A stretch of 64,000 bases of DNA from an uncultured Roseobacter sp. (GTDB lineage Bacteria > Pseudomonadota > Alphaproteobacteria > Rhodobacterales > Rhodobacteraceae), in contig NZ_CANLNE010000003.1 in assembly GCF_947492555.1 (NCBI RefSeq), forward strand, positions 372,001 to 436,000, given 5' to 3'. The position numbers and the translations under genes are program-made. This document shows, piece by piece, positions 37,694-47,947 of the stretch. Below the pieces are notes generated by a model. That model did not search any database, had not been told where the DNA came from, and saw only the letters and a list, made by a program, of their open reading frames with translations. Within the stretch, counting starts at the first letter, position 1. Every line of letters begins with the position of its first letter.

Positions 37694-38617
37694 GTGCAGA
37701 CTACGATCAAATCAGCGATCAGCTTTTCGGGCTGTGGCCTTCATACAGGTCACAAGGCGACGGTCACGATCAGACCGGCGACCGCAGAGCATGGCATCTG
37801 GTTTTCCCGCACAGACGTCGCCGTCGGGGATCGCCTGATCCCCGCACGCTGGGACGCCGTTCTGCGTTCCCCTCTCTGCACAAAGATTCAGAATGCAGCC
37901 GGTCTGCAGGTTTCTACTGTAGAACACATCATGGCGGCGCTCGCGGGTTGCGGCGTGCACAATGCGCTGGTTGAAATTGACGGTCCGGAAGTGCCGATCC
38001 TGGATGGTTCCGCCGTGCCCTTCGTGCGCGGCATCATGCAGCGCGGTCTGCGGACACTACCCGCACCGGTGCGGGCGCTGGAAGTTCTGAAAACTGTGAC
38101 CGTAACTGATGGCGAAGCGTCTGCGACGCTGGCACCTGCGGACACGTTGCAAATCGACTTCGAGATTGATTTCGCCGATGCGGCAATCGGTCACCAGAAA
38201 AAGTCGCTGGTGATGAACAATGGCAGTTTCGCGCGCGAACTCTGCGATAGCCGCACCTTCTGCCGTCAGGCGGATGTGGACGCGATGCGCGCGAACGGTC
38301 TGGCGCTCGGTGGAGCACCAGGCGAGAACGCGGTTGTTTTCGATGGTGATCGTGTCTTGAGCCCGGGCGGATTGCGGCACAGGGATGAACCTGTACGCCA
38401 CAAAATGCTGGATGCTTTGGGCGATTTGGCATTGGCCGGTGCACCACTGATCGGGCTGTATACCGGGGTGCGTGCAGGGCACTCTCTGACCAACACGTTG
38501 CTGCGCAACCTTTTCGCGACACCGGGCGCAGTGCGCATGGTGGTCTGCGACAAGACCGTGGCATCGCGCCTGCCGGGCTACGGCCTGATCTGGGACGAGA
38601 TTCCAGCCGTCGCCTAA
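37694..38617 (+). CDS. lpxC: UDP-3-O-acyl-GlcNAc deacetylase LpxC
   Basis: Zinc deacetylase for the committed step of lipid A synthesis, cytoplasmic. 307 residues, GTG start. Zinc ligands are visible in VSTVEHIMAAL (His) and RHKMLDALGDL (His and Asp); further motifs are SGCGLHTGHKATVTI at the N-terminus, EIDGPEVPILDGSA and RTFC. The gene is separated from ftsZ by a terminator. A possible promoter is TTGCAA (37606), 17 bases, ATAGGT. As in many Gram-negatives it lies just after ftsZ. Confidence 0.96.
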   Translation: MQTTIKSAISFSGCGLHTGHKATVTIRPATAEHGIWFSRTDVAVGDRLIPARWDAVLRSPLCTKIQNAAGLQVSTVEHIMAALAGCGVHNALVEIDGPEVPILDGSAVPFVRGIMQRGLRTLPAPVRALEVLKTVTVTDGEASATLAPADTLQIDFEIDFADAAIGHQKKSLVMNNGSFARELCDSRTFCRQADVDAMRANGLALGGAPGENAVVFDGDRVLSPGGLRHRDEPVRHKMLDALGDLALAGAPLIGLYTGVRAGHSLTNTLLRNLFATPGAVRMVVCDKTVASRLPGYGLIWDEIPAVA

Positions 38618-38789
38618 CCCGATGACGCGCCTCTTCATTCCCGGTGGTGCCTTTTCTCAAGCAAGCTTTATAAGACGTGCGCGCACAAAGGGCGCAATGG
38701 GCGTTTTGCACAGGAAATTTCTGTGCTAGGACCTCTCAGAGTTCGCGCAAATTGCGTCGTGCGGGGGTACGGAATAAAGGTGGCAGAGC

Positions 38790-39659
38790 ATGAGTAAGCT
38801 TGGGTCGCGAAAGCGGGTAATCACGGCACTGCTGGTGGCGGCAACGCTGGCGGCATGCGGCGGCAGGGACTCGGGGCGCTCGGGTGGTAACTTTTTCAAC
38901 CCCGAAGAGATTCCGCTGGAGACCTATTCAGCAGAGCAGATTTTTGAACGCGGCGAGTTTGAATTGAACCGCAGCAGGCCTGATGATGCCGCCTTCTTCT
39001 TTTCCGAAATCGAAAGGCTTTATCCCTATTCCGACTGGGCCCGCCGCGCGCTGATCATGCAGGCGTTTTCCTATCATCGGGATCAGGACTACCCCAACAG
39101 CCGGTCTGCGGCGCAGCGGTTCATCGATTTCTACCCCGAGGACGACGATGCGGCTTATGCACAGTATCTTCTGGCGCTCAGCTACTATGACCAGATTGAT
39201 GAGGTCGGGCGGGATCAGGGGCTGACGTTTCAGGCCCTGCAGTCGCTGCGCGAAGTGATCGAGCGTTACCCGGATAGCGACTATGCCCGCTCCGCAATCC
39301 TGAAATTCGACCTCGCCTTTGACCATCTGGCAGGTAAGGAAATGGAAATCGGGCGCTACTACCTGCGCCGGAATCACTATACGGCGGCGATAAATCGCTT
39401 CCGGGTGGTGGTTGAGGATTTCCAGACCACCACCCATACGCCCGAAGCTTTGCACCGGTTGGTGGAAGCCTATTTGTCGCTGGGGCTGACCGATGAAGCC
39501 CAGACGGCGGGCGCCATTCTGGGCTTCAACTACCGCTCCACCGACTGGTACGAGGACAGCTTTGCGCTGCTGACCGGGCAGGGGTTGACGCTGGAGGCCG
39601 CCGGAGACAGCTGGTTGCGGCAGGTGTATCGCCAGACGGTGAAGGGCGAATGGCTCTGA
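38790..39659 (+). CDS. bamD: Outer-membrane assembly lipoprotein BamD
   Basis: Lipoprotein subunit of the BAM complex that inserts beta-barrel proteins. 289 residues with a lipoprotein signal ending in LAAC, so Cys23 is the acylated first residue of the mature protein. The mature part is built of TPR-like repeats (YSAEQIFERGEFELNRSRPDDAAFFFSEIERLYPYSDWARRA is the first) as expected for ComL/YfiO. AAGGTGG precedes the ATG. recN follows after 29 bases and may be co-transcribed. Confidence 0.93.
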   Translation: MSKLGSRKRVITALLVAATLAACGGRDSGRSGGNFFNPEEIPLETYSAEQIFERGEFELNRSRPDDAAFFFSEIERLYPYSDWARRALIMQAFSYHRDQDYPNSRSAAQRFIDFYPEDDDAAYAQYLLALSYYDQIDEVGRDQGLTFQALQSLREVIERYPDSDYARSAILKFDLAFDHLAGKEMEIGRYYLRRNHYTAAINRFRVVVEDFQTTTHTPEALHRLVEAYLSLGLTDEAQTAGAILGFNYRSTDWYEDSFALLTGQGLTLEAAGDSWLRQVYRQTVKGEWL

Positions 39660-39688
39660 TCCGACAGCCATGACAAGCGGGGCGATAT

Positions 39689-41338
39689 ATGCTGCGCGGG
39701 CTTGATATCTCCGACATGTTGATCATCGACCGGCTGGAACTGAGTTTCCAGCCGGGTCTGAACGTTCTGACCGGCGAAACCGGGGCGGGTAAGTCAATCC
39801 TCTTGGATTCCCTGGGCTTCGTACTGGGCTGGCGCGGCCGTGCCGATCTGGTCAGGCAGGGCGCGGCGCAGGGCGAGGTGACGGCCTGGTTCGATCTGCC
39901 TGACGGTCATCCTGCGCATGCGGTGCTCGAGGAGGCGGGATTGCCGGGGGGAGACGAGTTGATCCTGCGCCGGATCAATACCTCGGAGGGGCGCAAGACG
40001 GCCTGGGTCAATGACCGGCGCTGCTCGGGTGATGTGTTGCGGCAGCTCTCGGACACTTTGGTGGAACTGCATGGCCAGCATGACGATCGGGGGCTGCTGA
40101 ACCCGCGGGGGCATCGACTGATCCTCGACAGTTTTGCCGGGCTGGAGGCGGCCATCACAAAATGTCGCGCGGCCTGGGCGGAGAAGGGCAAGGCAGCAAA
40201 GGCGCTGGCGGTAGCAGAAGCCGCCATGGCCGCAATCCGCGACGAAGAAGAGTTTTTGCGTCATGCAGTTGCCGAGCTGGATGCTCTGTCGCCCGAGCCG
40301 GGAGAAGAGGCCACGCTGGACGTGCGTCGCAGGACCATGCAGGGGGCCGAGAAAATCCGCAGCGATGTGATCCGCGCGCATGAAATCCTGGGCCAGCAGG
40401 GTGCGGAAGCGGCGCTCAGCGACGCGTTGCGGTGGCTGGATGGTGCTGCAGAGCAAGCGGAGGGAGCGTTGGAAGCCCCTATGGCATCGCTGTCCCGCGC
40501 CTTGGTGGAACTCGATGACGCGATGGGCGGGATTACCGCTGCTATTGACGGGCTGTCCTTTGATCCAACAGAGCTTGAGGACACCGAAGAACGGCTCTTT
40601 GCCATCCGGGCGCTGGCTCGCAAGCACGACGTCCTCCCCGATGATCTGGCCGGTTTTGCGGGAACCCTGCGGGACAAGCTTGCGGCCCTCGATGCCGGTG
40701 ATGCCGATCTGGCGGCGCTGCGCCAACAATGCGAGGCAGCGGAAGCGCGCTATGCATCTGCTGCGGCAGGTCTGACCGAGGCGCGCCGCCGGGCGGCCAA
40801 AGAGCTGGACAAGGCCGTGAGCGCAGAGCTGGCCCCCCTCAAGATGGAACGTGCCGTCTTCGAGACGCAGATCTCCGAGGACACACCGGGACCCGAAGGC
40901 GCCGATGCCGTGGCCTTTACCGTGGCGACCAACCCCGGCGCGCCCTCCGGGCCGCTCAACAAGATCGCGTCAGGTGGAGAGCTCAGCCGGTTCCTGTTGG
41001 CGCTCAAGGTCTGTCTGACCAAGGGCCAAACTGGCTTGACGATGATCTTTGACGAAATCGACCGGGGTGTCGGCGGGGCCACGGCAGATGCCGTCGGGCG
41101 CAGACTGGCGGCTCTGGCCAGCGAGGGGCAGGTGCTGGTGGTGACGCATTCGCCGCAGGTCGCCGCCTTGGGCGCGCATCACTGGCGGGTGGAAAAACAG
41201 GTGTCGGGTGGCATGACAACCTCCACAGTGACGCCACTGCCGACGCCGGACCGGGTCGACGAAATTGCGCGCATGCTCTCCGGCGATACGATCACGGAAG
41301 AGGCACGTGGCGCTGCGCGTGCACTCCTCGCGGGATAG
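39689..41338 (+). CDS. recN: DNA repair protein RecN
   Basis: SMC-like ATPase used in double-strand-break repair. 549 residues: Walker A GETGAGKS (29-36), then a coiled-coil arm region (about 150-380) and the C-terminal ATPase half with the ABC signature IASGGELSRFLLALK, Walker B TGLTMIFDEIDRGVGG and the His-switch VLVVTHSPQVAALG. In many bacteria recN is SOS-regulated. I found no GTTC-N7-GTTC box directly upstream, where it probably shares the bamD transcript. Confidence 0.96.
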   Translation: MLRGLDISDMLIIDRLELSFQPGLNVLTGETGAGKSILLDSLGFVLGWRGRADLVRQGAAQGEVTAWFDLPDGHPAHAVLEEAGLPGGDELILRRINTSEGRKTAWVNDRRCSGDVLRQLSDTLVELHGQHDDRGLLNPRGHRLILDSFAGLEAAITKCRAAWAEKGKAAKALAVAEAAMAAIRDEEEFLRHAVAELDALSPEPGEEATLDVRRRTMQGAEKIRSDVIRAHEILGQQGAEAALSDALRWLDGAAEQAEGALEAPMASLSRALVELDDAMGGITAAIDGLSFDPTELEDTEERLFAIRALARKHDVLPDDLAGFAGTLRDKLAALDAGDADLAALRQQCEAAEARYASAAAGLTEARRRAAKELDKAVSAELAPLKMERAVFETQISEDTPGPEGADAVAFTVATNPGAPSGPLNKIASGGELSRFLLALKVCLTKGQTGLTMIFDEIDRGVGGATADAVGRRLAALASEGQVLVVTHSPQVAALGAHHWRVEKQVSGGMTTSTVTPLPTPDRVDEIARMLSGDTITEEARGAARALLAG

Positions 41339-41404
41339 AGAGGTCAAGGGGCTTCCCCCCATCGGCGGCTTGGCCTAGACAGGATGTAGCCAGAGTACGA
41401 AGTG

Positions 41405-43084
41405 ATGTCCAAGCGATCCATCTTATCCCAGCAGCTCGACGTAGCGCTGACCACCTGCCGGGATGGGTTGCGGTTGCTGCGTCACCGGGGCCCCAACCAA
41501 ATCCAGTTCTGGTTCATCGCGCTGCTTATCGGGATCGCCGCGGGGTTTGCCGCGCTGTTTTTTCGCAAGGGCGTCAATGCCTTGCAAACCTATCTTTATG
41601 GGACCGAAGATGTCCGCCTGTTGCATAGTTTCGCGGAATCCCTGCCGTGGTATCTGGTGCTGATCATCCCGATTTGTGGCGGGTTGGTCGTGGGCGTGAT
41701 CCTGCATGTTTTCACCAAGGACGGTCGGGCGCGGTCGGTGGCGGATGTGATCCACGGTGCCGCGATGCACAATGGCCGCGTGGAAACCCGCGCAGGCCTG
41801 GCCTCGGCACTGGCCTCGATGATCACGCTGGGGACTGGCGGCTCAACCGGGCGGGAAGGGCCGGTTGTCCACCTCGCTGCCGTGATCTCCACCTGGGTCA
41901 ACCGGCGCATGCACGCGAATGGGATCACCGGGCGCGATCTTCTGGGATGTGCCGTGGCCGCGGCCGTGTCGGCCAGTTTCAACGCACCAATTGCCGGGGC
42001 GCTCTTTGCCCTTGAGGTGGTGCTGCGTCACTTTGCGGTGCACGCCTTTGCCCCCATCGTGATCGCCAGTGCAGCGGGGACGGTGATCAACCGGCTGGAA
42101 TTTGGCGGGGTGACCGAATTCACCCTCACAACCGTGAACGAAGTGCAATTCTATCAGGAAATGCCGGCCTACCTGATCCTGGGCCTGGTTTGCGGGCTTG
42201 TCGCCGTGGCCTTGATGAAGGCGATTTTCTGGGCAGAGGATTTCGGCAACCGCCTGCAGGATCGGACGGGCTTGCCGCGCTGGCTGCGTCCTGCCGTCGC
42301 GGGTGCCATGCTTGGGACAATCGCTATTTGGTTCCCGCATATCATTGGCGTCGGGTATGAGACGACGTTCCTGGCCATGGACGGTCAACTGCTGCTGCAC
42401 GAGGCCGTGATCTTCGCGGTTCTGAAGGCCGTCGCCGTGGCGATCACCATGGCCGGGCGCATGGGGGGCGGCATCTTCTCACCCTCACTGATGGTCGGCG
42501 CGCTCACGGGGTTGAGTTTCGGGCTGATCGCAACCAGCATTTTCCCCGATGTCTCAGGCTCCATATCCCTCTATGCGCTGGCAGGGACAGGCGCGGTTGC
42601 GGCAGCCGTCCTGGGTGCCCCTATCTCGACGACATTGATCGTCTTCGAGCTGACCGGGGACTGGCAGACCGGGCTCGCCGTGATGGTGGCCGTTTCGATG
42701 TCCACCGCGCTGGCTTCGCGCCTCGTTGACCGTAGTTTCTTTCTGACGCAGCTTGAGCGCCGGGGCATTCATCTGGCTGCGGGACCGCAAGCCTACCTGT
42801 TGGCGATGTTCCGGGTCGGCACGGTCATGCGCCCGATGGATGACGAACGGGCCGCCAGCGAAGATGCCTGCTGGGAAATGATCGGCGATGGGGTCTACAT
42901 CGATACCAACGCCACGCTGGAATCCGCCATGCCCATTTTCGAGACTGGCGTGCGGTTCATCCCCGTGGTCACACTGAGCGCGGATGCGTCACCCCCTGAG
43001 TTACAAGGGGCGTTATTCCACGTGGATGCGCTGAAGGTCTACAATCGCGCTCTGGCGGCCACGGCGGCGGAAGAGCACTCCTGA
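41405..43084 (+). CDS. ClC-family chloride channel/transporter
   Basis: Polytopic ClC protein, 559 residues from ATG 41405 (a GTG codon precedes it directly). The gating glutamate motif GREGP is present (Glu151), with SFNAPIAGALFALE and GGGIFSPSLMVGALTG. The GSGIP-type chloride-selectivity motif is not conserved (VIHGAAM at its place). At the position of the internal proton glutamate of E. coli ClC (Glu203) there is Val205, as in channel-type ClCs, so proton coupling may be lost. The C-terminal cytoplasmic part (about 440-559) looks like a reduced CBS-like region. Its stop abuts the stop of the converging DUF427 gene. Confidence 0.88.
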   Translation: MSKRSILSQQLDVALTTCRDGLRLLRHRGPNQIQFWFIALLIGIAAGFAALFFRKGVNALQTYLYGTEDVRLLHSFAESLPWYLVLIIPICGGLVVGVILHVFTKDGRARSVADVIHGAAMHNGRVETRAGLASALASMITLGTGGSTGREGPVVHLAAVISTWVNRRMHANGITGRDLLGCAVAAAVSASFNAPIAGALFALEVVLRHFAVHAFAPIVIASAAGTVINRLEFGGVTEFTLTTVNEVQFYQEMPAYLILGLVCGLVAVALMKAIFWAEDFGNRLQDRTGLPRWLRPAVAGAMLGTIAIWFPHIIGVGYETTFLAMDGQLLLHEAVIFAVLKAVAVAITMAGRMGGGIFSPSLMVGALTGLSFGLIATSIFPDVSGSISLYALAGTGAVAAAVLGAPISTTLIVFELTGDWQTGLAVMVAVSMSTALASRLVDRSFFLTQLERRGIHLAAGPQAYLLAMFRVGTVMRPMDDERAASEDACWEMIGDGVYIDTNATLESAMPIFETGVRFIPVVTLSADASPPELQGALFHVDALKVYNRALAATAAEEHS

Positions 43085-43429
43085 TCAGATCTGCTCTACC
43101 GTCACATCTCCATTTGCATAAAATGCAAGGTGATCCTTGATCCGCGCCACCCCGTCCTTGGGTTGCTCATAGGACCAGGCGACATCCGTCAGCGTCGTGC
43201 TCTTGGTCACCACGGAATAGTAGCTGGCATCGCCTTTGTGCGGGCAATGGGTGGATTTCTCTGTTCGGTCCAGAAAGGCCATTGCGATATCGCCACGCGG
43301 GAAATAGATCACCGGCGGGTAGTCGCCCTCGACCAGTTCCAGCGCCTCAGTGCTTTCCCCCAGCACGGCACCGCCAGCGCGCACGCTCCACGTGCCTTCC
43401 GCCTTCCGTATGGTGATATGATCTGCCAT
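43085..43429 (-). CDS. DUF427 family protein
   Basis: Small soluble protein of 114 residues with the DUF427 pattern: an early GTWSVRAGGAVLGES, YFPRGDIAMAFLDRTEKSTHCPHKGDASYYSV in the middle (the CPxKG segment is the hallmark) and AWSYEQP near the end. The family forms a beta-tent fold with no established reaction. It converges with the ClC gene, the two stop codons being adjacent, and is 75 bp downstream of pepP on the same strand. Confidence 0.88.
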   Translation of the reverse strand: MADHITIRKAEGTWSVRAGGAVLGESTEALELVEGDYPPVIYFPRGDIAMAFLDRTEKSTHCPHKGDASYYSVVTKSTTLTDVAWSYEQPKDGVARIKDHLAFYANGDVTVEQI

Positions 43430-43504
43430 GGCCAGCGTCTCCCCCTCTTGACGTCAAACTCTATCCGCGCCGCCTGTAACAGGACGATGACGCCGCAACG
43501 GGCG

Positions 43505-45295
43505 TCAGATGGGCGCAGTTGCGGCATCCAACCACGTTTTCGCAGCGGGCGATAGGCGGGGCCCGATTTTTTCTGAAACCTCAGCGTGATAGGCATTGAG
43601 CCAGTCGCGCTCGGCCACAGTCAACCGGTCAGCGACGATCAGGCGCCGGTCGATCGGCGCAAAGGTCAGCGTGCGCCAGTTCAGCATCTTGCGGTGATTG
43701 TCGCCGCCGGGTTTGTCCGGCGCCTCCTGGGCCACGATCAGGTTTTCAATGCGGATGCCGAATGCGCCCTCCCGGTAGTATCCGGGCTCATTGGACAGGA
43801 TCATTCCGGCCTCAATGGGCACATGGCTCACCCGGCTGAGGCGCTGCGGTCCTTCATGCACGCTGAGATAAGCGCCAACGCCATGGCCCAGCCCATGGTC
43901 GAAATCCTGCCCCGCCAGCCAAAGCGGCATCCGCCCGATGGCCTCGATGTCGCGCCCGGCGAGCCCTATAGGCCAGCGCAGGCGGCTCATCGCGATCATG
44001 CCCTGCAATACGCGGGTGAAAGCCTCGCAGGCCTCCTCAGGCGGGGCACCAATGGCGATGGTACGCGTGATATCCGTGGTGCCGTCCAGATATTGCCCGC
44101 CGCTGTCCAGCACGATCAGCTGACCGTCTTCGAGAAGGCTGTCGGTCTCTTCGGTCACGCGGTAATGCATAATCGCGCCATTGGGCCCGGTGCCCGCGAT
44201 GGTCTCGAAACTGATATCCTGCAGCGCGTTGTCCGTGCGGCGCAAGCCTTCCAGCTTGGTCACCACCTGAGTTTCACGCAGGCTGCCCACAGGTTGCGCG
44301 TCAAGCCAGGCCAGCAGTTCCACCACGGCCGCGCCGTCGCGCAGGTGGGCGGCAGCGGCGCCCTCGATCTCGGCATCATTCTTGCGCGCCTTGGGCAGGG
44401 CGCAGGGGTCCCCGTCAAAGACCGCGCGGTCTCCCAGAATTTCCGCCAGCGCAAAGGGCAGGGTGCCGCGATCCACGCGGATCTGCCCGTCGAGCGCATC
44501 CACCGCCGCCGTCAGATCGCCTGGCGTGTGCTGCGTCACATCCGGGCCCAGATGATCGCGCACATCCGTGAGCTTCTCTGCCGCCATGAACAAATCCACC
44601 GCGCCGGTATCGTGCAGGATGGCAAAGCCCTGCGCCACCGGGTTGCGTGGAATATCCGACCCACGAACATTGAGCAGCCAGCACAGCGAATCCGGCAGCG
44701 TGATCACCGCCGCCTTGTGCCCATCCGCGCGAAGCTCTTCGGACAGCCGGGCGCGCTTCTGATCATGGCTCTCCCCGGCAAACTCAAGCGGATGCACCTT
44801 GACCGCGCCCAAAGGCGCCTCGGGCTGATCCGACCAGATGCGATCGACGAGATTGTCGCAGGCCCGCATCTCCACGCCGGTATCCTGAAGCGCCTTGCGC
44901 AGGGTCTCGATCTGCCCGGCGCTATGCAACCAGGGGTCAAACCCGACCACACCCCCCTCTGGCAGCTGCTCCGGCAACCACGCTCCCAGCGACGTCTCGG
45001 GCCAGGGCACCGGCGTGAATACCTCCGCCACCTGCGCCTTGACCTGCGTCCGGTAGCGCCCATCAATGAAAACCCCGGCCACCTCCGCCAGTGCCGCGCA
45101 AAATCCGGCAGACCCTGTGAACCCGGTCAACCAGGCCAGCCGCTCATCACGCGCAGCTACGTATTCGCCCTGATGCGCATCTGCGCGCGGCACCAAAAAC
45201 CCATCGAGCCCTTCGCCCGCGATCATCTCCCTCAGGGCCTTCAGCCGGGGCGGCCCTTGCTCGGGCCGTGCGGTGACTTCAAAGCTCTGAAACAT
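43505..45295 (-). CDS. pepP: Xaa-Pro aminopeptidase (M24B, aminopeptidase P)
   Basis: Metallopeptidase that removes N-terminal residues before proline. The 596 residues match the long, three-domain aminopeptidase P form: two creatinase-like N-domains (about 1-310) and a pita-bread catalytic domain. Metal-ligand motifs are seen in LIVLDSGGQYLDGTTDITRT (two Asp), GLGHGVGAYLSVHEGP (His), ILSNEPGYY (Glu) and GIRIENLI (Glu). No signal peptide, so cytoplasmic. Confidence 0.93.
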   Translation of the reverse strand: MFQSFEVTARPEQGPPRLKALREMIAGEGLDGFLVPRADAHQGEYVAARDERLAWLTGFTGSAGFCAALAEVAGVFIDGRYRTQVKAQVAEVFTPVPWPETSLGAWLPEQLPEGGVVGFDPWLHSAGQIETLRKALQDTGVEMRACDNLVDRIWSDQPEAPLGAVKVHPLEFAGESHDQKRARLSEELRADGHKAAVITLPDSLCWLLNVRGSDIPRNPVAQGFAILHDTGAVDLFMAAEKLTDVRDHLGPDVTQHTPGDLTAAVDALDGQIRVDRGTLPFALAEILGDRAVFDGDPCALPKARKNDAEIEGAAAAHLRDGAAVVELLAWLDAQPVGSLRETQVVTKLEGLRRTDNALQDISFETIAGTGPNGAIMHYRVTEETDSLLEDGQLIVLDSGGQYLDGTTDITRTIAIGAPPEEACEAFTRVLQGMIAMSRLRWPIGLAGRDIEAIGRMPLWLAGQDFDHGLGHGVGAYLSVHEGPQRLSRVSHVPIEAGMILSNEPGYYREGAFGIRIENLIVAQEAPDKPGGDNHRKMLNWRTLTFAPIDRRLIVADRLTVAERDWLNAYHAEVSEKIGPRLSPAAKTWLDAATAPI

Positions 45296-45343
45296 GGATG
45301 CCCTTTCATTGTTCCGATCAATATGCCCCCCGGAGGGCCGGGA

Positions 45344-47221
45344 TCAGCTTGCGCGCTTTATCCCCATGACACGCGCCCGCGCTCGGGGATCGCTGTCAAA
45401 AAGGGCCGCCAACTGCTCGGTCATGGCACCCGCCAGCTGATCCACATCGGTGATCGTCACGGCACGGTCATAGTACCGCGTCACGTCATGCCCGATCCCG
45501 ATGGCCAGCAATTCGACCGCCCGGCGTTTCTCCACCATGGCAATCACATCGCGCAGGTGTTTCTCCAGATAATTCGCAGGGTTCACCGACAGGGTGCTGT
45601 CATCCACAGGCGCCCCGTCCGAGATCACCATCAGTATCTTGCGCGCCTCGTGCCGCATCAACATCCGTCGGTGCGCCCATTCCAGCGCCTCACCGTCGAT
45701 ATTCTCCTTCAACAGCCCCTCTTTCATCATCAGCCCCAGATTGGGCCGGGTCCGCCGCCACGGCGCGTCTGCGGATTTATAGATGATGTGGCGCAAATCG
45801 TTGAGCCGCCCCGGTTGCTGTGGGCGTCCGTCGTTGAGCCAGGCCTCGCGCGCCTGTCCGCCTTTCCACGCCCGTGTGGTAAAGCCGAGGATTTCAACTT
45901 TCACGTTGCAGCGCTCCAGCGTGCGCGCCAGCACATCGGCACAGATTGCGGCAATCGAAATCGGTCGCCCCCGCATGGAACCGGAATTGTCCAGCAGCAG
46001 GGTCACAACCGTATCCCGGAACTCGGTGTCCTTCTCGACCTTGAAGGAAAGCGGCGTCGTCGGGTTGGCCACCACCCGCGCCAACCGCCCGGCATCCAGC
46101 ATGCCTTCTTCCAGATCGAACTCCCAGGACCGGTTCTGTTGCGCCTGCAGACGGCGCTGCAGCTTGTTGGCCAACCGGCTCACGGCGCCTTTCAAAGGCT
46201 CAAGCTGCTGATCAAGGTAAGCCCGCAGCCGCTCCAGCTCGACGGGCTCGGCAAGCTCTTCGGCACCGATCTCTTCATCATGATCGTTCAGGTATACAAG
46301 GTAATTCGGGTCTGCGTCCGAGGCAGGGGGCGGGGCTGGCGGCTCCATCGGAGCCTCCCCTTCCGGCATTTCCGCCTCATCGCCCATTTCCTGATCGGCC
46401 ATGTCATCCATGGAAACCTGGGCCTGGCTGGCGTCCTGCTGCTCTTCCTGGCTCTGCTCGGGCGACCCCTCCGCTTCCTCTTCGTCCTGATCGTCCTGTC
46501 CGGTGCTGTCAGGCTCGCTGTCGTCTTCGGAACCTTCTTCAGCCTCGTCTTCCTGATCCTCGTCGATCTGGTCGGGATCGTCACCCAGCTGATCGCCATA
46601 CCCCAGATCGGAAATCATCTGGCGGGCAAATTTCGCAAAGGCCGACTGGTCGCTCAGCGTCTCATCGAGATTATCCAGCGTCCCGCCGCATTGATCCTCG
46701 ATGAACCCGCGCCAAAGCTCCATCACGTTCTGCGCGCCCGCCGGCAGGTCACGGCCCGTCGCAAGATGACGGATCAGATATCCCGCCGCCGTTGCCAGTG
46801 GCGCATCCGCCGCCTGCGTGACCTGATCATAACCCTTGCGCATCGCCTCATGGGCGATCTTGGCATCGATATTGCCCGCCGTCCCCGGCATATCGCGCGC
46901 GCCCATCGCCTCGCAGCGGGCGGTCTCCATCGCTTCGTACAGATCGCGCGCCATGTCGCCCTGCGGCTGATACTTCGCATGGGTCTGACCGTTGTGATAC
47001 CGCCGGTTCAGCGCCAGCGCATCCGCTGTGCCCCGCGCCAGCATCACCTCGTCCCGCGTCATCCGGCGGCTGACCTGCGGCAGGCGCATGGCATCGCCCG
47101 ACAGGCCCGCGGGGTCCACGGAATAGGACACCGTCAACTCCGGGTCATGCGCCATCACCTTGGTCGCCTCGGACAGCGCTTTCTTGAACGCGTCTGCCGG
47201 ATTGTCTGACGGTTTGCTCAT
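45344..47221 (-). CDS. cobT: Aerobic cobaltochelatase subunit CobT
   Basis: Subunit of the CobN-CobS-CobT chelatase that inserts cobalt into hydrogenobyrinic acid a,c-diamide in the aerobic B12 pathway. 625 residues: N-terminal CobT domain, a very acidic middle (about 205-300, dense in Asp, Glu, Gln and Ser), and a C-terminal VWA domain with the MIDAS motif LDNSGSMRG. The ATG overlaps the stop of the racemase-like gene (ATGA), so cobS, that gene and cobT are probably one operon. CobN, the large subunit, is not in the window. Confidence 0.94.
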   Translation of the reverse strand: MSKPSDNPADAFKKALSEATKVMAHDPELTVSYSVDPAGLSGDAMRLPQVSRRMTRDEVMLARGTADALALNRRYHNGQTHAKYQPQGDMARDLYEAMETARCEAMGARDMPGTAGNIDAKIAHEAMRKGYDQVTQAADAPLATAAGYLIRHLATGRDLPAGAQNVMELWRGFIEDQCGGTLDNLDETLSDQSAFAKFARQMISDLGYGDQLGDDPDQIDEDQEDEAEEGSEDDSEPDSTGQDDQDEEEAEGSPEQSQEEQQDASQAQVSMDDMADQEMGDEAEMPEGEAPMEPPAPPPASDADPNYLVYLNDHDEEIGAEELAEPVELERLRAYLDQQLEPLKGAVSRLANKLQRRLQAQQNRSWEFDLEEGMLDAGRLARVVANPTTPLSFKVEKDTEFRDTVVTLLLDNSGSMRGRPISIAAICADVLARTLERCNVKVEILGFTTRAWKGGQAREAWLNDGRPQQPGRLNDLRHIIYKSADAPWRRTRPNLGLMMKEGLLKENIDGEALEWAHRRMLMRHEARKILMVISDGAPVDDSTLSVNPANYLEKHLRDVIAMVEKRRAVELLAIGIGHDVTRYYDRAVTITDVDQLAGAMTEQLAALFDSDPRARARVMGIKRAS

Positions 47222-47925
47222 CCTTGGGTGCCTCCCGTTGGGTGCGGCAGGGCCGCCTTGCCCGTGGCCAGATCGGCCAGGAGCGCAACATGCACATCCA
47301 GCGCATCAATCACTTTATACCCCGGATCGTGCCCGTCAAATGCCAGGTTCAAATCCGTCCCGGCCAGAACCACGGCATCGGCACCCTGGTCCGCAACCAT
47401 CCGGCGTCCGGCCTCGAAGAAGAGCGCGCGATCCTCTTCGGCGCAGTCGCCGCGCACGGCCATGTTCCGGTAAGCGGTGCCGACCTCTTCCATGTTGCCG
47501 TCGGGCGCCACGGCATGTGTCTGGTTCAACTGCCCGTAGAGCCTTGTGCGCATGACGACCTCGGTGCCCAAAAGCCCAATCGTCTTGACACCTTGCTCCG
47601 CAAAATACGCATCAAGAGGGGCCACGCCGCTGATCAGAGGCAGGGACGAGAGCGCTTCGGTCTCGGCGAAACAGAAATGCCCGCCCAAAGAGGTGATCGC
47701 CGCGCAATCGGCTCCCGCTGCCTTCAACCGATCAATCAGAACCGCATAGGCCTGTGCCTGTTCCTGCCGCAGATCGGCAAGGTTGTTGCGGACCAATTCA
47801 TCCACATCCGCATGCACAATCGTCAGCTCCAGCCGATGCCCCCTAGATCGCACAAGAGAGGTCAGCCGCTGATAATAAACGACGGTCGCGGCGGGGCCGA
47901 TGCCTCCGATCAGCCCCAGGTGCAT
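47218..47925 (-). CDS. Asp/Glu racemase-family protein lacking both catalytic cysteines
   Basis: 235-residue protein of the aspartate/glutamate racemase fold. Starting at ATG 47925 it opens with [19 protein letters not shown], the family N-terminus; longer in-frame starts run into cobS. Active racemases use two cysteines, in a C-N-T-x-H motif and a G-C-T-E motif. Here the corresponding segments read ITSLGGH (77-83) and AGTDLNL (188-194), so both cysteines are missing. It may be a racemase-fold protein with another reaction or a non-catalytic role. It lies between cobS and cobT on the same strand, overlapping cobT by four bases, so a link to cobalt chelation is conceivable but unproven. Confidence 0.72.
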   Translation of the reverse strand: MHLGLIGGIGPAATVVYYQRLTSLVRSRGHRLELTIVHADVDELVRNNLADLRQEQAQAYAVLIDRLKAAGADCAAITSLGGHFCFAETEALSSLPLISGVAPLDAYFAEQGVKTIGLLGTEVVMRTRLYGQLNQTHAVAPDGNMEEVGTAYRNMAVRGDCAEEDRALFFEAGRRMVADQGADAVVLAGTDLNLAFDGHDPGYKVIDALDVHVALLADLATGKAALPHPTGGTQG

Positions 47926-47947
47926 GGTTCTGATCCCCGCATGCAGA

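Noticed and set aside
39640-39690. Possible SOS box before recN
   Set aside because: No GTTC-N7-GTTC found in the short bamD-recN gap.
43586-47209. Very long plus-strand open frame (about 1200 codons) across pepP and cobT
   Set aside because: It is antisense to two genes with full catalytic motifs. Its translation is low-complexity, rich in His, Arg and Gln, and is a GC-codon shadow.
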